Shown here in pieces: positions 1 to 11,546 of a stretch of 18,255 nt of DNA. A program made the position numbers and the translations under genes. The stretch's first letter is position 1; the number at the start of each line of letters is the position of its first letter. The stretch is from positions 133,765 through 152,019 of the forward strand of contig KQ965840.1 of the NCBI GenBank assembly GCA_001574975.1. Direction: 5' to 3'. Source of the stretch: Gonapodya prolifera JEL478. Lineage: Eukaryota > Monoblepharomycota > Monoblepharidomycetes > Monoblepharidales > Gonapodyaceae. Below the pieces are notes generated by a model. The model made no database searches. It had not been told where the DNA came from and saw nothing but the letters and a program-made list of their open reading frames with translations.

Positions 1-7
1 ATACTCA

Positions 8-1076
<1,069 letters not shown>

Positions 1077-1150
1077 CAAGAAAGCGCAGAAAGAATTGAT
1101 ACAAGCTTCGGTGCTGTGGCCAGAACTGGACATAGAAAATCTCACTCACC
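1077..1150. promoter_or_regulatory. Shared intergenic/promoter region of KRR1 and UTP25
   Basis: This 74-bp gap separates the two start codons of divergently transcribed genes whose products both act in the small-subunit processome. Both 5' UTRs and core promoters must overlap here or reach into the neighbouring first exons. I see no clear TATA box. The regulatory role is inferred from gene layout alone. Confidence 0.5.
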
Positions 1151-3631
1151 ATGCCCAAGGGGCGACGCAACCGGTTGGTGACTTGTGCGATTGCGTCACC
1201 GTCTACTGAAAAGGGCTGATGCGGTCGCCGTAGATGGAAACCGGACGTAGCTCGCACAATACTAAATGGACTCGGAGCTTCATTGGGAACGAATCCTGGG
1301 GCAAGGAAAGTCGATGCTGATAAATTAAGCTTTGAAGCCCTTTCCTCACATCTTGCAAGGAAGAAGCGGAAGCTCGAGTCGCCTCCGTTTGGGAGAGGGC
1401 CAATGGAACCTGGCTCAAAATCTGCAGAGTTACAGATACCAGAGGATGGGAAAACACCTCCGAATATATCCGAAGTGCTTGAAGACTCAGGGAGCGAGAT
1501 GGATGAGGATGAACCGGAAGACTCTGCTTCGAAAGTGCCTAACTTCTTCCGGATACGATTCGCCGATTCTGTCAGCAGCACGCTAGTTGAAAATATCAAC
1601 GCAACCGCTGCAGGAGAGTTTGTCACTCGGACTCTCGGTCTGGAAGAGGGGATGGATCTCTCATCGATCAACGGTGTGCTCCGTGTACCTGCAAGTGACG
1701 GACTCCAATCAACTTCTTCTCCAGCAACCATCGCGTCACAATTAAAATCCCGGCTTCTCGATGGATTCCTTTCTCACAATGAAGAACGTGGGAAGTCTGC
1801 ACATGTCGTAAACGGAACTCTGACTTCGGATATTCAGTTGGTTTCGAATCCGCTTCAACGGGAGCTTGCTCGCAACATCTTCGCCTATCGAGATATTTTA
1901 ATGACGCCCAGGAATTTTGAACTTGACGTTGACGCAGATGAGCTACGTACCATCTACGTTTTGCATGTTCTCAACCACGTCTTCAAGCGAGTTTCTCTCG
2001 CTGAAGTGCAATTCGTCATGAAAATTCTGACACGTTGTGCCTTAGACACCACAATGTAGTCTTGAAGAACAATCAGAAGTTAAAGGCTGCCAAAGGAACT
2101 GAGGATGAAACACCGTGGGTTTTATAAATAAGCCCAACTCATGCTTACGTAAAGAAAATGTCAACTCGCAGGGAACTACGCGATCAGGGATTCACCCGTC
2201 CTGTGGTTCTTTTGTTGGTGCCATTTCGATCAACTGCTTTGGCTATCGTCAAACAGCTCGCCGCTCTATCAAGTACAAAGCTACAGGAGAATTGGCAGCG
2301 ATTCCTCAAAGAATACTCAAGTTCATCGGGACAAAATGCCCTTGATGAAAGCAAGCCGGAAGACTACAAGCGCATCTTTGGTGGCAACATTGACGATTCG
2401 TTTCGTGTTGGAGTGCAATTTTCGAGGAAGAATATGAAGCTGTTCTCGGATTTCTATAGCTCTGATATTTTAATTGCAAGCCCTTTGGGTCTTCGCATGG
2501 CGATGAATGGAGTGTGAGTCAATAAGTTCGACTTATTTTCTGACGTCTGTGACCCTGCGGTTAGAACAAAGGGAAAACCTACGATCCAGGCTGACTTTCT
2601 TTCGTCCATTGAAGTTGTCATTCTCGATCATGCGGATGTCATATTGCAGCAGAACTTTGATCATGTTCAGGTTATATTTGAGAACTTAAACACGATTCCC
2701 AAAGTGAATCACGATTGCAATTTCTCCCGAGTGAGAAGCTGGAATTTGGTGAGAATGTTCATCGTGCTATAGCTCTCATGCGATGGGATTTCATACGATG
2801 TGTTTTTTTCAAACTGTAGGATGGGAAAGCGAAATACTTGAGACAGTCAATTCTTCTCTTCCTACGTATTCCCAGAACTGTTACATCTCTCCTCCTCTCT
2901 TTGTGCCATTATTTCAGGATCTTTGTATGTCAAGACCAGCTACCGAGACGGCGCTATTTCAAAGACGAGTGGAGATATCCCGCAAACCTTTCAATTTGTC
3001 GAAGGGTCAGAGAGTGCCACATCCCTTGAACAAGATTCCGATCTTAGATTCAATTTTTTCGTGGACTGGGTTCTCAAAAGCGTGAACCAGTCCACCATAG
3101 TTTTCATATCCCATTATTTCGACTTTCTCAAATTGAGAAATCATCTTGAAGAGAAAGGCATAGAATTTGGAGAGCTTTCGGAGTGAGTTTGCCAGTCTTT
3201 TGAACAGTGTATGCTTAGTGTTGTAACAGGGTTGTGCAGGTACACACCAGGGCCAAGTGTTAATCGTTCAAGACCCCACTTTATGAATGGAAAGCTCAAG
3301 CTTCTCTTGGTAACTGAGAGGTTTCATTTTTACCACAGATATAAACTCCGTGGAATGGAACAACTGGTGTTCTACACTTTGCCTCTTGTTGCTGACTTCT
3401 ATGCTGAGTTTGTTGAATTCTTTGCGTTGCAGAGTAGTGGACGTGCCGTCAAAGGTGAGGACAATATTATGTGCTAACTGCGGTGCCTCCCATTTTCATC
3501 TCCTTGATATTGGCCTTTCAGGAAACCCCTCTGTAACGGCTTTATTCAAACTTGAAAGGATTCTTGGTGAAAAACGAGCTCGACAGCTCAGCAAACATGG
3601 GCACGAAAGAAAGGCGTGGCTCTTTGCTTGA
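1151..3631 (+). CDS. UTP25: UTP25 homologue, U3 snoRNP/SSU processome protein (degenerate DEAD-box fold)
   Basis: UTP25 (DEF/DIEXF family) is a nucleolar processome factor with a helicase-like fold that lost its ATPase motifs. My exon model is 1151-1173, 1234-1990, about 2060-2114, 2172-2513, 2565-2748, 2820-3182, 3240-3454 and 3522-3631, about 680 residues in all, near the family length. The start codon opens MPKGRRNR and joins [10 protein letters not shown] by splicing. An acidic Ser/Glu-rich N-terminal region follows. Family blocks are [70 protein letters not shown] (degenerate DEAD), [17 protein letters not shown] and [18 protein letters not shown]. Two joins are uncertain. At 1991-2059 a canonical intron leaves the frame one base off; ending it at 2067 restores frame but drops conserved residues. 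Near 2870-2925 the frame also changes, by a 1-bp indel or a GT-AG intron of about 52 bp. Intact versus mildly damaged is therefore open. Confidence 0.92.
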
Positions 3632-3960
3632 TTAGTTCTATATACAATGTTGAAAAAATTACGTGGTTTTTATAATTCAAGTCTCAGTATCCATGATGTC
3701 AAAGTATTTTGCTATTTTCATCAATATTTCATACCTTAACATATATTTATGTCACAGTTGTTGATTGTTGAGGATAAATGACTGGCAGTCAGTATCTTAA
3801 CAAGAATCAAAGAGAATCAAAAGATGTGAGCATTGTAGTTTCCTATTGATATATCACAACAAACAGCTCCTTGATGACTGACTAGTGTCCAGTAAAATTT
3901 ACACTCTGTAAACTTGTTGAGTCAGAAAAGAATATGTTCCAGTAAAAATACCAAAGTTAT
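3632..3960. other. AT-rich intergenic spacer downstream of UTP25
   Basis: I see no coding signal or RNA gene in this stretch. It should contain the UTP25 3' UTR and poly(A) site; AT-rich sequence follows the stop codon directly. It marks the change from CpG-rich gene space to CpG-poor repeat space. Confidence 0.6.
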
Positions 3961-5150
3961 AATGTGGCTTTTTGGCCACTGAAATAATGCAAAAACAAGC
4001 AATAGTTTCAACCACGGAATTTCAAGTTTTGACCTGTTTTGGTACATAATGAATTTTCTTAAACTTCACTCTTTTTTGTGAAATAGTGCGATTTTGATTT
4101 TCCGTGTGTTTTGGTGCAATCCCTATTGGGAGACTGTCACCATTGGATTGTGTGGTGCTCATCAGGAATGAACTCAGCTTTAAGTGCAACTGCGGCTTAT
4201 TTGACATGCCTAAGCTCAAAGCTTCTACTGTGTATGGCGTGAGCTCCCTGGCAATCATACTTGGCAGTTCTCGCCCTCTGCCAACAGAATGGAGGCCAGA
4301 TTGCTGACATACTCTGTGCTTGGTGTTCCCATCACCTGTCATGGACAGACAGGAGGAGAACTCAAGGAGAGATATGCCCATCTTTCTAAGAAACAGCCTT
4401 TCCGCAATCTATGGGGCGTGATACTTCTGGCAGAGCTGTCAATCCTGGCTGAAAAGTAAATACCAAAATTTGAAACATAGAAAGAGAGAAGTTTTTCAAG
4501 TTCTCTGAATTCTCTAAGAACACAAAAATGGTGAAAGGTAAGAAAAGATGAAATCTAGTATAATGTGGCTTTTTGGCCACTGAGATAATGGAAAAGCAAG
4601 CAACTGTTTTGACCAAGGAATTTGAAGTTTTGCCCCCTTTTGGTGCATTACAAATTTTCTTGAACTTCAGTCTTTTTGGGGAAATAGTACAATTTCGATT
4701 TTAAATGTGTTTAGGTGGAATCCCCATTACTATTACCATTAGATCGTGCAGTGCTCATCAGAAATATCCTTGGTTTTCAAGTGCAACTGCGTCTTATCTG
4801 ACACATGGCACCTCAAAGCTTCTTCTGTGCATGTATTTAGCTTCTTGCTAATCATACTCAGTCTCTCTGTCCTTCAGAATTGTGGGCACATCATGTAATG
4901 TATACTCTGTCTTTGGTGTTCCTGTTTGAGGACGGACTGGAGGAGAACTCCAGGAGAGATATGAACAACTATCTACAACATAGTCTTTCCACAGTCTTTG
5001 TGATGCAATACTTCCAGTGGGGTTGTTTCCCTTGGCCAAAAATGTAAACACCTAAACACATGAAAAACCAAAAGAGAGAAATTTTTTCAATTCCTCTCAA
5101 ATCTATACAAACATTAAAATGGTGAAAGGCAAGAAAAATGAAATCTAGCA
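3961..5150. repeat. Imperfect tandem duplication, two units of about 600 bp
   Basis: Unit 1 (3961-4561) and unit 2 (4562-5150) both begin AATGTGGCTTTTTGGCCACT and both end with GGTGAAAGG, an A-rich stretch and GAAATCTAG. They align collinearly through their length, for example AAGTGCAACTGCG with CTTAT (4177 and 4780 areas) and GACGGACTGGAGGAGAACTC-like blocks near 4345 and 4931, with frequent substitutions and small indels. No frame stays open in both units, so they look non-coding or long decayed. No terminal inverted repeats or target duplications are evident. The origin is unknown; it could be an old tandem duplication of a transposable-element fragment. Confidence 0.8.
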
Positions 5151-5716
5151 AAATATTTCAAATGGACTTTGTGCAAAATTATGCCTGGCCAAAAAGCAAT
5201 GTGGCAATCTGGGAAGATGTTTGTTGTAAATTTTTGCGAAATTGTACCTGGCCAAAAGGCAATTGGTCAGCTTGCTCTTCTTGGACCATTAAACAAACAG
5301 TTGTCAGCTCTGAAGCTGTAACACAACTGGGTTCATACATTCCAGTCATGTACTCCCAAGTTGTGTGACAACTTCCACACATTTTAATTATTGATTCTGT
5401 GTATTCAATATGATCAATGCCAAATCTGTTACTTTTTGTGAAACAAAGTAATAAGCCGGCAGGGAAATCACATAACGTAGCAGCAAATAGAGACAGACTT
5501 GATGCCATGAAATCGTGCTTCACAATCCAGGTTTGCAGACAGATAAATCTTCATGGAATTTATCAATTTGTCAAAACAACGTAATCTATTTTCATGATCC
5601 TTACATGAAACATGATATGATTCATGAATATTTGAAATACTATTGTAGGGAGATTTGTGAGAAAATTTTGTTTAACAAATTTTGGTTGGGAAATATTTAA
5701 TGAAATTTTGTGAAAT
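5151..5716. other. Non-coding repeat-like region with a short internal duplication
   Basis: No gene is recognisable here. Two related blocks lie about 65 bp apart: AAATTATGCCTGGCCAAAAA (about 5177-5196) and AAATTGTACCTGGCCAAAAG (about 5239-5258), each followed by a GCAAT motif. The rest is AT-rich with stops in all frames at short intervals. It is probably old transposable-element debris between the tandem duplication and the LTR remnant. Confidence 0.4.
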
Positions 5717-5803
5717 GCCTATCAGGTCAACACTCCCAAGGATTGCACCTTTCTCCAGGGAAATGTCCTGGGTCCATTATATCATTCCAGAGATTCTCAT
5801 CAG
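5717..5803 (-). repeat. Fragment related to the start of the copia LTR
   Basis: Read on minus from about 5803, the sequence TGATGAGAATCTCTGGAAT and then ATAATGGACC matches the first bases of the copia LTR that starts at 6284 (TGTTGAGAATCTCTGGAAT, ATAGAATGGACC). Both share a CTGGAGAAA block slightly later and then diverge. This looks like the 5' edge of a second, older LTR of the same family, truncated or rearranged. The 190 bp between it and the 5995 LTR edge has no recognisable content. Confidence 0.5.
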
Positions 5804-5994
5804 TGCTTGCTGATCCATTGGATTTTGCAGAATGATGTTAAGAAGATGAACAGGCAACAAGAAACACAGAGGTGGAATGGATACACCATGCATTTGCCTG
5901 ATGCAGCAACAGCTTTCACATACATGCAATGTTTTGAAAATTGGCCTCAGAGGCTTTGCTGCAAATTTGGAAGCTTGACCTTTCAATCACACCT

Positions 5995-6284
5995 TGTTGA
6001 GGCAGTCCCTGTGTTTCTGTAGCCCAAACATCAAGGACCGTGAGGATGATACATTTGTGTAAGCTCTATTTTTTGGTCAAATACACCCTTCTTGTATAGT
6101 CCTAAGATACTCTGATAATTCATATCTCCACCAATACTAAACATATCAGGCAAAATTTAGTGTTGTATCAAAACCCAGCATTTACTTCATTTTTCTAGCA
6201 TAGTACAAGGTACTTTGCAACATTATTTGTATTTCTCCAGATGAAAATCCTTGGTCCATTCTATTATTCCAGAGATTCTCAACA
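5995..6284 (-). repeat. Ty1/copia 3' long terminal repeat
   Basis: On minus this 290-bp segment starts TGTTGAGAATCTC and ends TGCCTCAACA, the TGTTGA...TCAACA inverted termini typical of Ty1/copia LTRs. It lies just downstream of the copia RNase H C-terminus, where a 3' LTR is expected. The partner 5' LTR is not in the window, so LTR identity and the 5-bp target duplication cannot be tested. The minus-strand downstream flank begins AGGTG. Confidence 0.65.
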
Positions 6285-7431
6285 CACACCCTGAAACTGA
6301 ATCACTTTAGTGTTCAGGGTCTAGATAATCACTCTAAAAAATTTCCAAGATTCCCATTGCATTGTGCTGTAATTCAAACTGCCTTTTCTACAAAGGTTTT
6401 GTCATGATGTCTGCAACATTCTTCTGACTGGGACAGTAGGCAAGCTTCGAAGTCTTCTTTGACCATTGCTCCCTGATAAAATGATGTACTTGACATCTAT
6501 GTGCTTTGAGAGTCTATGGTGAACTGGGTTTCTTGCTAAGGCCACGGCACTTTGATTATCTACCAAAAGTGTTGGGAATCAACTCACAGAATTTCCATAA
6601 TCTTTTGTCCCTTCACTTGCAGGAAGATCCAATTCAGCTATAAATTGCTTGATCTAGATAAGCTCCTTGGTTGCATTGTTCTGAGCAATATACTCTGCAT
6701 GGGTAGTTGATGTTGCTACAACATCCTGTTTTCCACTCCACCAACTAATGGCTCCCACTGCCATCAAGAACACATAATCATATCTTGATTTTCTGTCATG
6801 CTCATCTCTTGCCCAGTCAGCATCATAATAGCCATGCAAATCATTTGTGACAGCAGTTTGCTTTCTCCTGGGATCAAATTTGTCAAGGTATGTTATACTG
6901 TACTACCTAGTACCATTCAAGTATCTCAAAAGCCAATTCAAAGCATCAACATGTTATATGCTTGGATAATCCAAAGCTTCTGACAATATTTTCACAACTG
7001 GGCAGATGTTAGGCCTTGTCATAATCATAACATGCAACAGACTCATTACAGCAATTCTGACTTCCTCTGATTTATTCCTCTCCAATCAAGCATCATTTTT
7101 AAGGCAATCTGCCCTTGAACATTAAACACTTGGCTGCATTGGAGTGCTCACAGGCCTAGACTCAAGCATTCCAAATTCTCCCAAAGTCTTTACAATTTTC
7201 CTCTCATGAGTAATGGTCATAGTTTTTGTAATAGGATCTTGCTTTGATTCAGTGCCCAAAAATATGTCCAGAATCCTAGAAGAAATCTCAAGATGTTAAG
7301 AAAGCTTCTTAATGAAGGATTGGAAAGATTCCTCATCAGGAAAAAGAGCTGCAAAATCATCCACATGTCCTCCTGCAATCTGCTTTCCATTTGGAACATC
7401 TCTCACAAATACCACAGGATCTGCTTGCAGT
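6285..7431 (-). pseudogene. Ty1/copia pol, 3' part: end of reverse transcriptase plus RNase H (decayed)
   Basis: On minus the decayed frame runs QADPVVFVRDVPNGKQIAGG, HVDDFAALFPDEESFQSF (the YxDD-type RT active site as HVDD), ILDIFLGTESKQDPITKT, LGEFGMLESRPVSTPMQ, then RNase H with GYYDADWARDEHDRKS, GAISWWSGKQDVVATSTTHA and EYIAQNNATKEL, and the C-terminal DNQSAVALARNPVHHRLS and KNVADIMTKPL. Frameshifts and stops break it repeatedly, so it cannot be functional. Its upstream half lies at 15789-16329, separated by the 8.36-kb DNA transposon. Joining across that insertion restores the same frame. Confidence 0.9.
7428..7431. repeat. Left target-site duplication CAGT of the Ginger-like element
   Basis: CAGT directly precedes the left terminal repeat, and the same CAGT (15789-15792) directly follows the right one. 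One copy belongs to the interrupted copia reverse transcriptase gene. Confidence 0.9.
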
Positions 7432-7480
7432 TGTCACGTTTTTTACACCCCCTCACCCTGTAAATTACCACACTCACCCC
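7432..7480 (+). repeat. Left terminal inverted repeat
   Basis: It begins TGTCACG, six T, ACACCCCCTCACCCTG, then TAAATTACC and CACTCACCCC. The first 22 bases match the reverse complement of the right end exactly, and similarity then resumes after a short duplication present only on the right. Confidence 0.92.
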
Positions 7481-7737
7481 AAGATCCATAATATTGAAGA
7501 TGAACGTTTTGTTTCAAAAGTATATTAATTTCTTCAAAGAACAATGCCATGATATGTCCCTTAATCTTATGAAGACCCAGTGCTCTGACCCCTTCTGGGC
7601 TCCACCCCACTTGAACTCCCCCTTCCCCCACTACTCCCACGTGAGATCCCTCTTGCATTACCTCCCCCCCTCCCACTTGTGACCACACCAGTTTGCCTTG
7701 CATGTTGGTATATGGCGTGGACGCTTTGGGTTAGGTT
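7481..7737. other. Left subterminal non-coding region with C-rich tract
   Basis: This lies between the left terminal repeat and the stop of the minus-strand gene. Positions about 7580-7690 are strongly pyrimidine-rich on plus, with many CACCCC, ACTCCC and CTCCCCC runs that recall the CACCC boxes of the terminal repeats. It would hold the 3' UTR of the minus gene. No protein is recognisable. Confidence 0.5.
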
Positions 7738-10700
7738 CTAGTCAAATAAAGAGAGTAATAAGAGGCCATGCAGTGAGTGTAGAAGTGAGAGGGTGTAGAA
7801 ACCTGGGTTGGTCTCGTCTGCACACTGACGGGGGGCTTGCCTGGCTGCGGGGGCGGGAGGTCTGGCAGGGCGCATTGGGGATTTAGGCTGTGGAGTGTCT
7901 TCACAAAATCAAACAAATTCAAATAAGAACAGCCACGTCAAAGTAAACTAATGAACTTACTGTTGTATTTGCTCTTGTCCTCATCATCCTTGCTGTCACT
8001 CTTGTCATCATCCCCACCCTTGGCTGCACCTTGGTCACCCTCACCTTGGTTGCCTTCATCTTCATCCCCATCGTCAATCATCTCCTTGTTGGATGGGGTC
8101 TCTTCATCAGTGTCACTACCTGAAAAGTATAGGAGTTAAATAGACCAAAGAATACAAGTAACAACAGTTTGGATGCATACCTTTGGATTCCTCTTCACCT
8201 CCTTGAACACTGCCTCGACATCAAGGAACGGATTGACATTTGTCAATCAGAACACAAGTATGAACACAGAGTTGTGGTGGCTAACATGCAACTGTAAACT
8301 TACTTTGTGTGCGGCGGTCATGACAACAAGGAGAATTAAGTGTAGAGCCTGGTAAAGGAGATGTGCAGTGATTGACAAAAAAGGGTTGATGCAAAGTACA
8401 CTCGTGAGTTTCAGTATGGGATGGACACTGGACTCAGTCTGTAGAAAGTGTATTTGTTAGCATTGAAGCACAATAAATCAAAATCAAGACCAGACTTACC
8501 AGCGGAGGGGTCCTCCATAAGTGATTTGGTGACGAGGGAGAGGAGGGGATTTCAGTGACTTTCTCAGCCAAAGGTTACTGCACTTAGCCAGTGGCAAGTC
8601 TATTGGGCGCACAGTGGACATGGTGTAACGTAGGACGTCCTTGTCCTGAATAAATCTAGCAGTATGGGTGTAAAGAAATCAGAGACAGGTGATGTAAAGT
8701 ACATGCTATCACTCACCTTTCCAATGTCTTCCCAGTGTCATCCCGTGCCACAGTATTGATGTTGAGGAAATAATTCTCAAGGTTGGTCTGGAAGTTGCAA
8801 TCAAAAATCCAAGCGTTGCAAGTGCACCCTAGAAGAGTGCACGCCATTGCAGCGCTTCCTGTTCCTACGCTTGGCAAGACAGCTCCATCACCTGGATTAC
8901 TTACTAAGGTGATGAGCTCCATCCAGAGTGCCGAGGGTACTTGCTGCGTAAAGAATGGGAGTTTCTTCTCACCCTTCTTGGATTGAGACGGGGTTACGTA
9001 TTTCTGCCAAACAGACATGTGAGAAGAAAAATATCAAATGTCATTCCAAAACACGGAACTCACCACAATATCCACATCTGGAACTGTACATGACCTGAAT
9101 AGATTCGAATTTGCCCTTGAGCAACGCCAATATGAACCTTTTGCCCAGTTGAGCAGCGCAGGAGATCTCAATGTGACTGCGTAGTGTGCGACGTCGTTGG
9201 TGGCGGCAAACAGTGTGCTGTCATTGGGAAGGTTGCCTTTGGAAACGGGGGCGGTCTGGAACATGAAGTGGATGGTGGCCAAGGTGGGAGCGCCAGCGGT
9301 CTGGTAGTCGGACTTCATAGCTCCGAACTCAGCCATGTCAATTTGCTGATAAACATGTATCAGGTACGTGTGATAGTGCAAAAAAGCAGACAACTTACCT
9401 CAATAAGTACCCCGCCTTGGGTCAAAATTTTGTTGAGAGCTAAGAGTCAGAGGCCACAAAGGTTTGCTTGGAATCTTGGTGCCAATGACTTAAAGAATAT
9501 TAGGGTGCAACAAGGAGAGCAGTCTTTCCACAGGACTCACCAAACACTGTTTCTCCACATTGTCCTGACTTGGGAAGTCAATGATCACAATGGATGTGGT
9601 TGCACCTTGTTGTGATGCGAAGGCCGTAAGAGCTACCTCCAACAAATCCGGCTTGACAATGTGGGTGATGGGGATGGCCATGTGAGCTTTCGAGTTGGAC
9701 ATTGTTTCTAAAGACCAAATGGTGAGTACATCAGATACTACGAATGTACACAGGAATCAATACATTTCGTGTACCTTCGGTTTGGAGGTAGCCTCAGTCT
9801 CTTCTTTTGAGGATTTTGAAGCACCTCGTGCATTGTTGTCTTCCTTGGGTTCAACAGTCATATCGAACTGCAGATATAGCCAATGAATGTTAGCAATGTT
9901 CAAATTAGCATATGGCAGTTACTCACAGTTTCAGGGTCAGCATCCGTGGCTGGCAAATCAGCAGACGCAGAGGGATTGCCTGGTATTGTGTGACGTGGTT
10001 TGGGTGAAGGGGGCGTGTTGCGGGCGGGGAGGATTCTTGAGCTCCATGGTGGCAAGTGATGCATTGTGTTAGCACTTTGCAATGGAATCTCATGGGTAAG
10101 ACGTACCTTTCTCCTTTCCCTTGCCACCTGTAGAACCTTCACATGTGATTTCCAGCATGGTGACCAACTCCACAATCACTTCTGCGCGCGTGTGTTGTTT
10201 GGAGAATGTTCCTGTCCAGAGACAAATGATTAAATGAGGAGAGAGGACGTTACAACACAATCCGCAATCAAACATACCTTCAATAATCAATTGTGGGCCT
10301 GTTCCTTCTTGTCATCCGTCCATCCCTGTACAACATTCAGATCATATACACTGTTGATCCATGGAATGTAGACCTTGCCCCATAGTTTCGCCATTTCCTT
10401 GACTTCCTTCATCTTTGCAGCTGTTGGTAATGCAGCAAGCCGGTGTAGAAAGGTTTCCTGTGGATATTGAAAGCAATGTACAATTCATTTGCATTGTCTT
10501 AGCAACATATGCAGTCAGAAACAGGTTGAACTTACCGCGAGGTCTGGATTTTTGTCCACCAACTGCCCCTTCACCACGCCCTCTGCGTAGACAACGCCGA
10601 TTGGTAGTTGATAGTTCAGGCGGTTGGTGACAGAGTCTGTGCAAAGGATTGAATCGAACTGCCGGTCGTGGTTAGAATAGGCGTAGAAAATATCAATGAA

Positions 10701-11481
10701 GCACTTACGTTTGGCACAACACAGTAGTATCTCGCAACAGCCAGCCAGCTGTTGATCTGCGTGATGACATGCAGTGTCCCTTTGAAGCTGGCAACAATAT
10801 ACGCGTTGGTGAGCAGCTTGCCTTTGCTGTTGGTGAAGGCGATGGCCCGGCACATTGAAACGTAGGTGTCGTACAGGGTCATGGGTATATCTGATACATA
10901 TGGCAGTGAGGGAAGGAAGACACATGCCAAAGGTTGACGTACTCACTTGTCTCATTCAAGTAGTTGATCATGGACCCGATATGCCAGCAAACCTTGTCTG
11001 GTGTGTCTGCCTAGAGTGTGTACATCATGACTGGGATTAGGATAAGCAGTGTCATGGCGAAAGTGATTAAAGACATACCCTAAAAACAATCACCGTGACA
11101 GTCATTGTCCCATCCATTAGACCTGGGAGTGCAGGTATCTCCTCACCCTTGTCAATCAGGCAGAAGACTGCAATCAGTCAGTGATTTCCTTCTACGATGC
11201 CATAGACTCCATTTCCCAAGTCGATGAATAACAACGCTTGTTGGGAGGAAGCCAAGCTTGGAGATGCCAGTCCTGCACACATTGGAAAGGAATAGGTTAG
11301 TACCAAGTATGATGGAATTGGACAGCTGAGCAAGCACTTACATGAGTTCTTTGATGCCATTCTCGTAGCACTCCCAAACTTGCTCAAACGTCCCATGGTC
11401 CATGCGGATGTCCTTCAGAGCAACTTGCCGGTTGCCAGGAAGGCAGTATTGTTTGATGAGTTGTTGGATGTTTCCTTCCAT
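7738..11481 (-). CDS. Transposon-borne methyltransferase-like protein with Cys/His-rich segment and acidic tail
   Basis: This multi-exon minus gene has introns of about 40-75 bp. The ATG at 11481 gives MEGNIQQLIKQYCLPGNRQV. Exons then read GKWIFCLIDKGEEIPALPG, IPMTLYDTYVSMCRAIAF, LLTNAYIVASFKGTLHVI, FDSILCTDSVTNRLNYQL and FLHRLAALPTAAKMKEVKEM; I do not recognise this part. The later part resembles a beta-class amino-methyltransferase: IVIIDFPSQD (about 9560-9590; DPPY-like position), LNKILTQGGVLIE, then LWMELITLVSNPGDGAVLPS followed by VGTGSAAMACTLLG (about 8840-8920; motif I after motif IV). A Cys/His-rich stretch (CPSHTETHECTLHQ, 8290-8440) and an acidic tail rich in D, E, K and G (7951-8120) follow. 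Frame joins near 10080 and 8455 are unresolved, so mild damage is possible. The stop at 7738 is my best choice. DFPS instead of DPPY leaves activity doubtful. Confidence 0.6.
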
Positions 11482-11546
11482 TGGTTGATTGAAATCAAGG
11501 CAAGTTTTGAGTATTTAACAGAGGTGGAATCACCAAAGAACCTGTC

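Noticed and set aside
4022-5151. Small open frames on both strands of the 600-bp units
   Set aside because: No frame is kept between the two units and none resembles a known protein.
5777-5986. Minus-strand 69-residue open frame near the copia LTR
   Set aside because: No recognisable domain, no splice context, and it overlaps an LTR remnant.
7951-8139. Plus-strand Ser/Leu/Pro-rich open frame
   Set aside because: It is the antisense shadow of the acidic tail of the minus-strand transposon gene.
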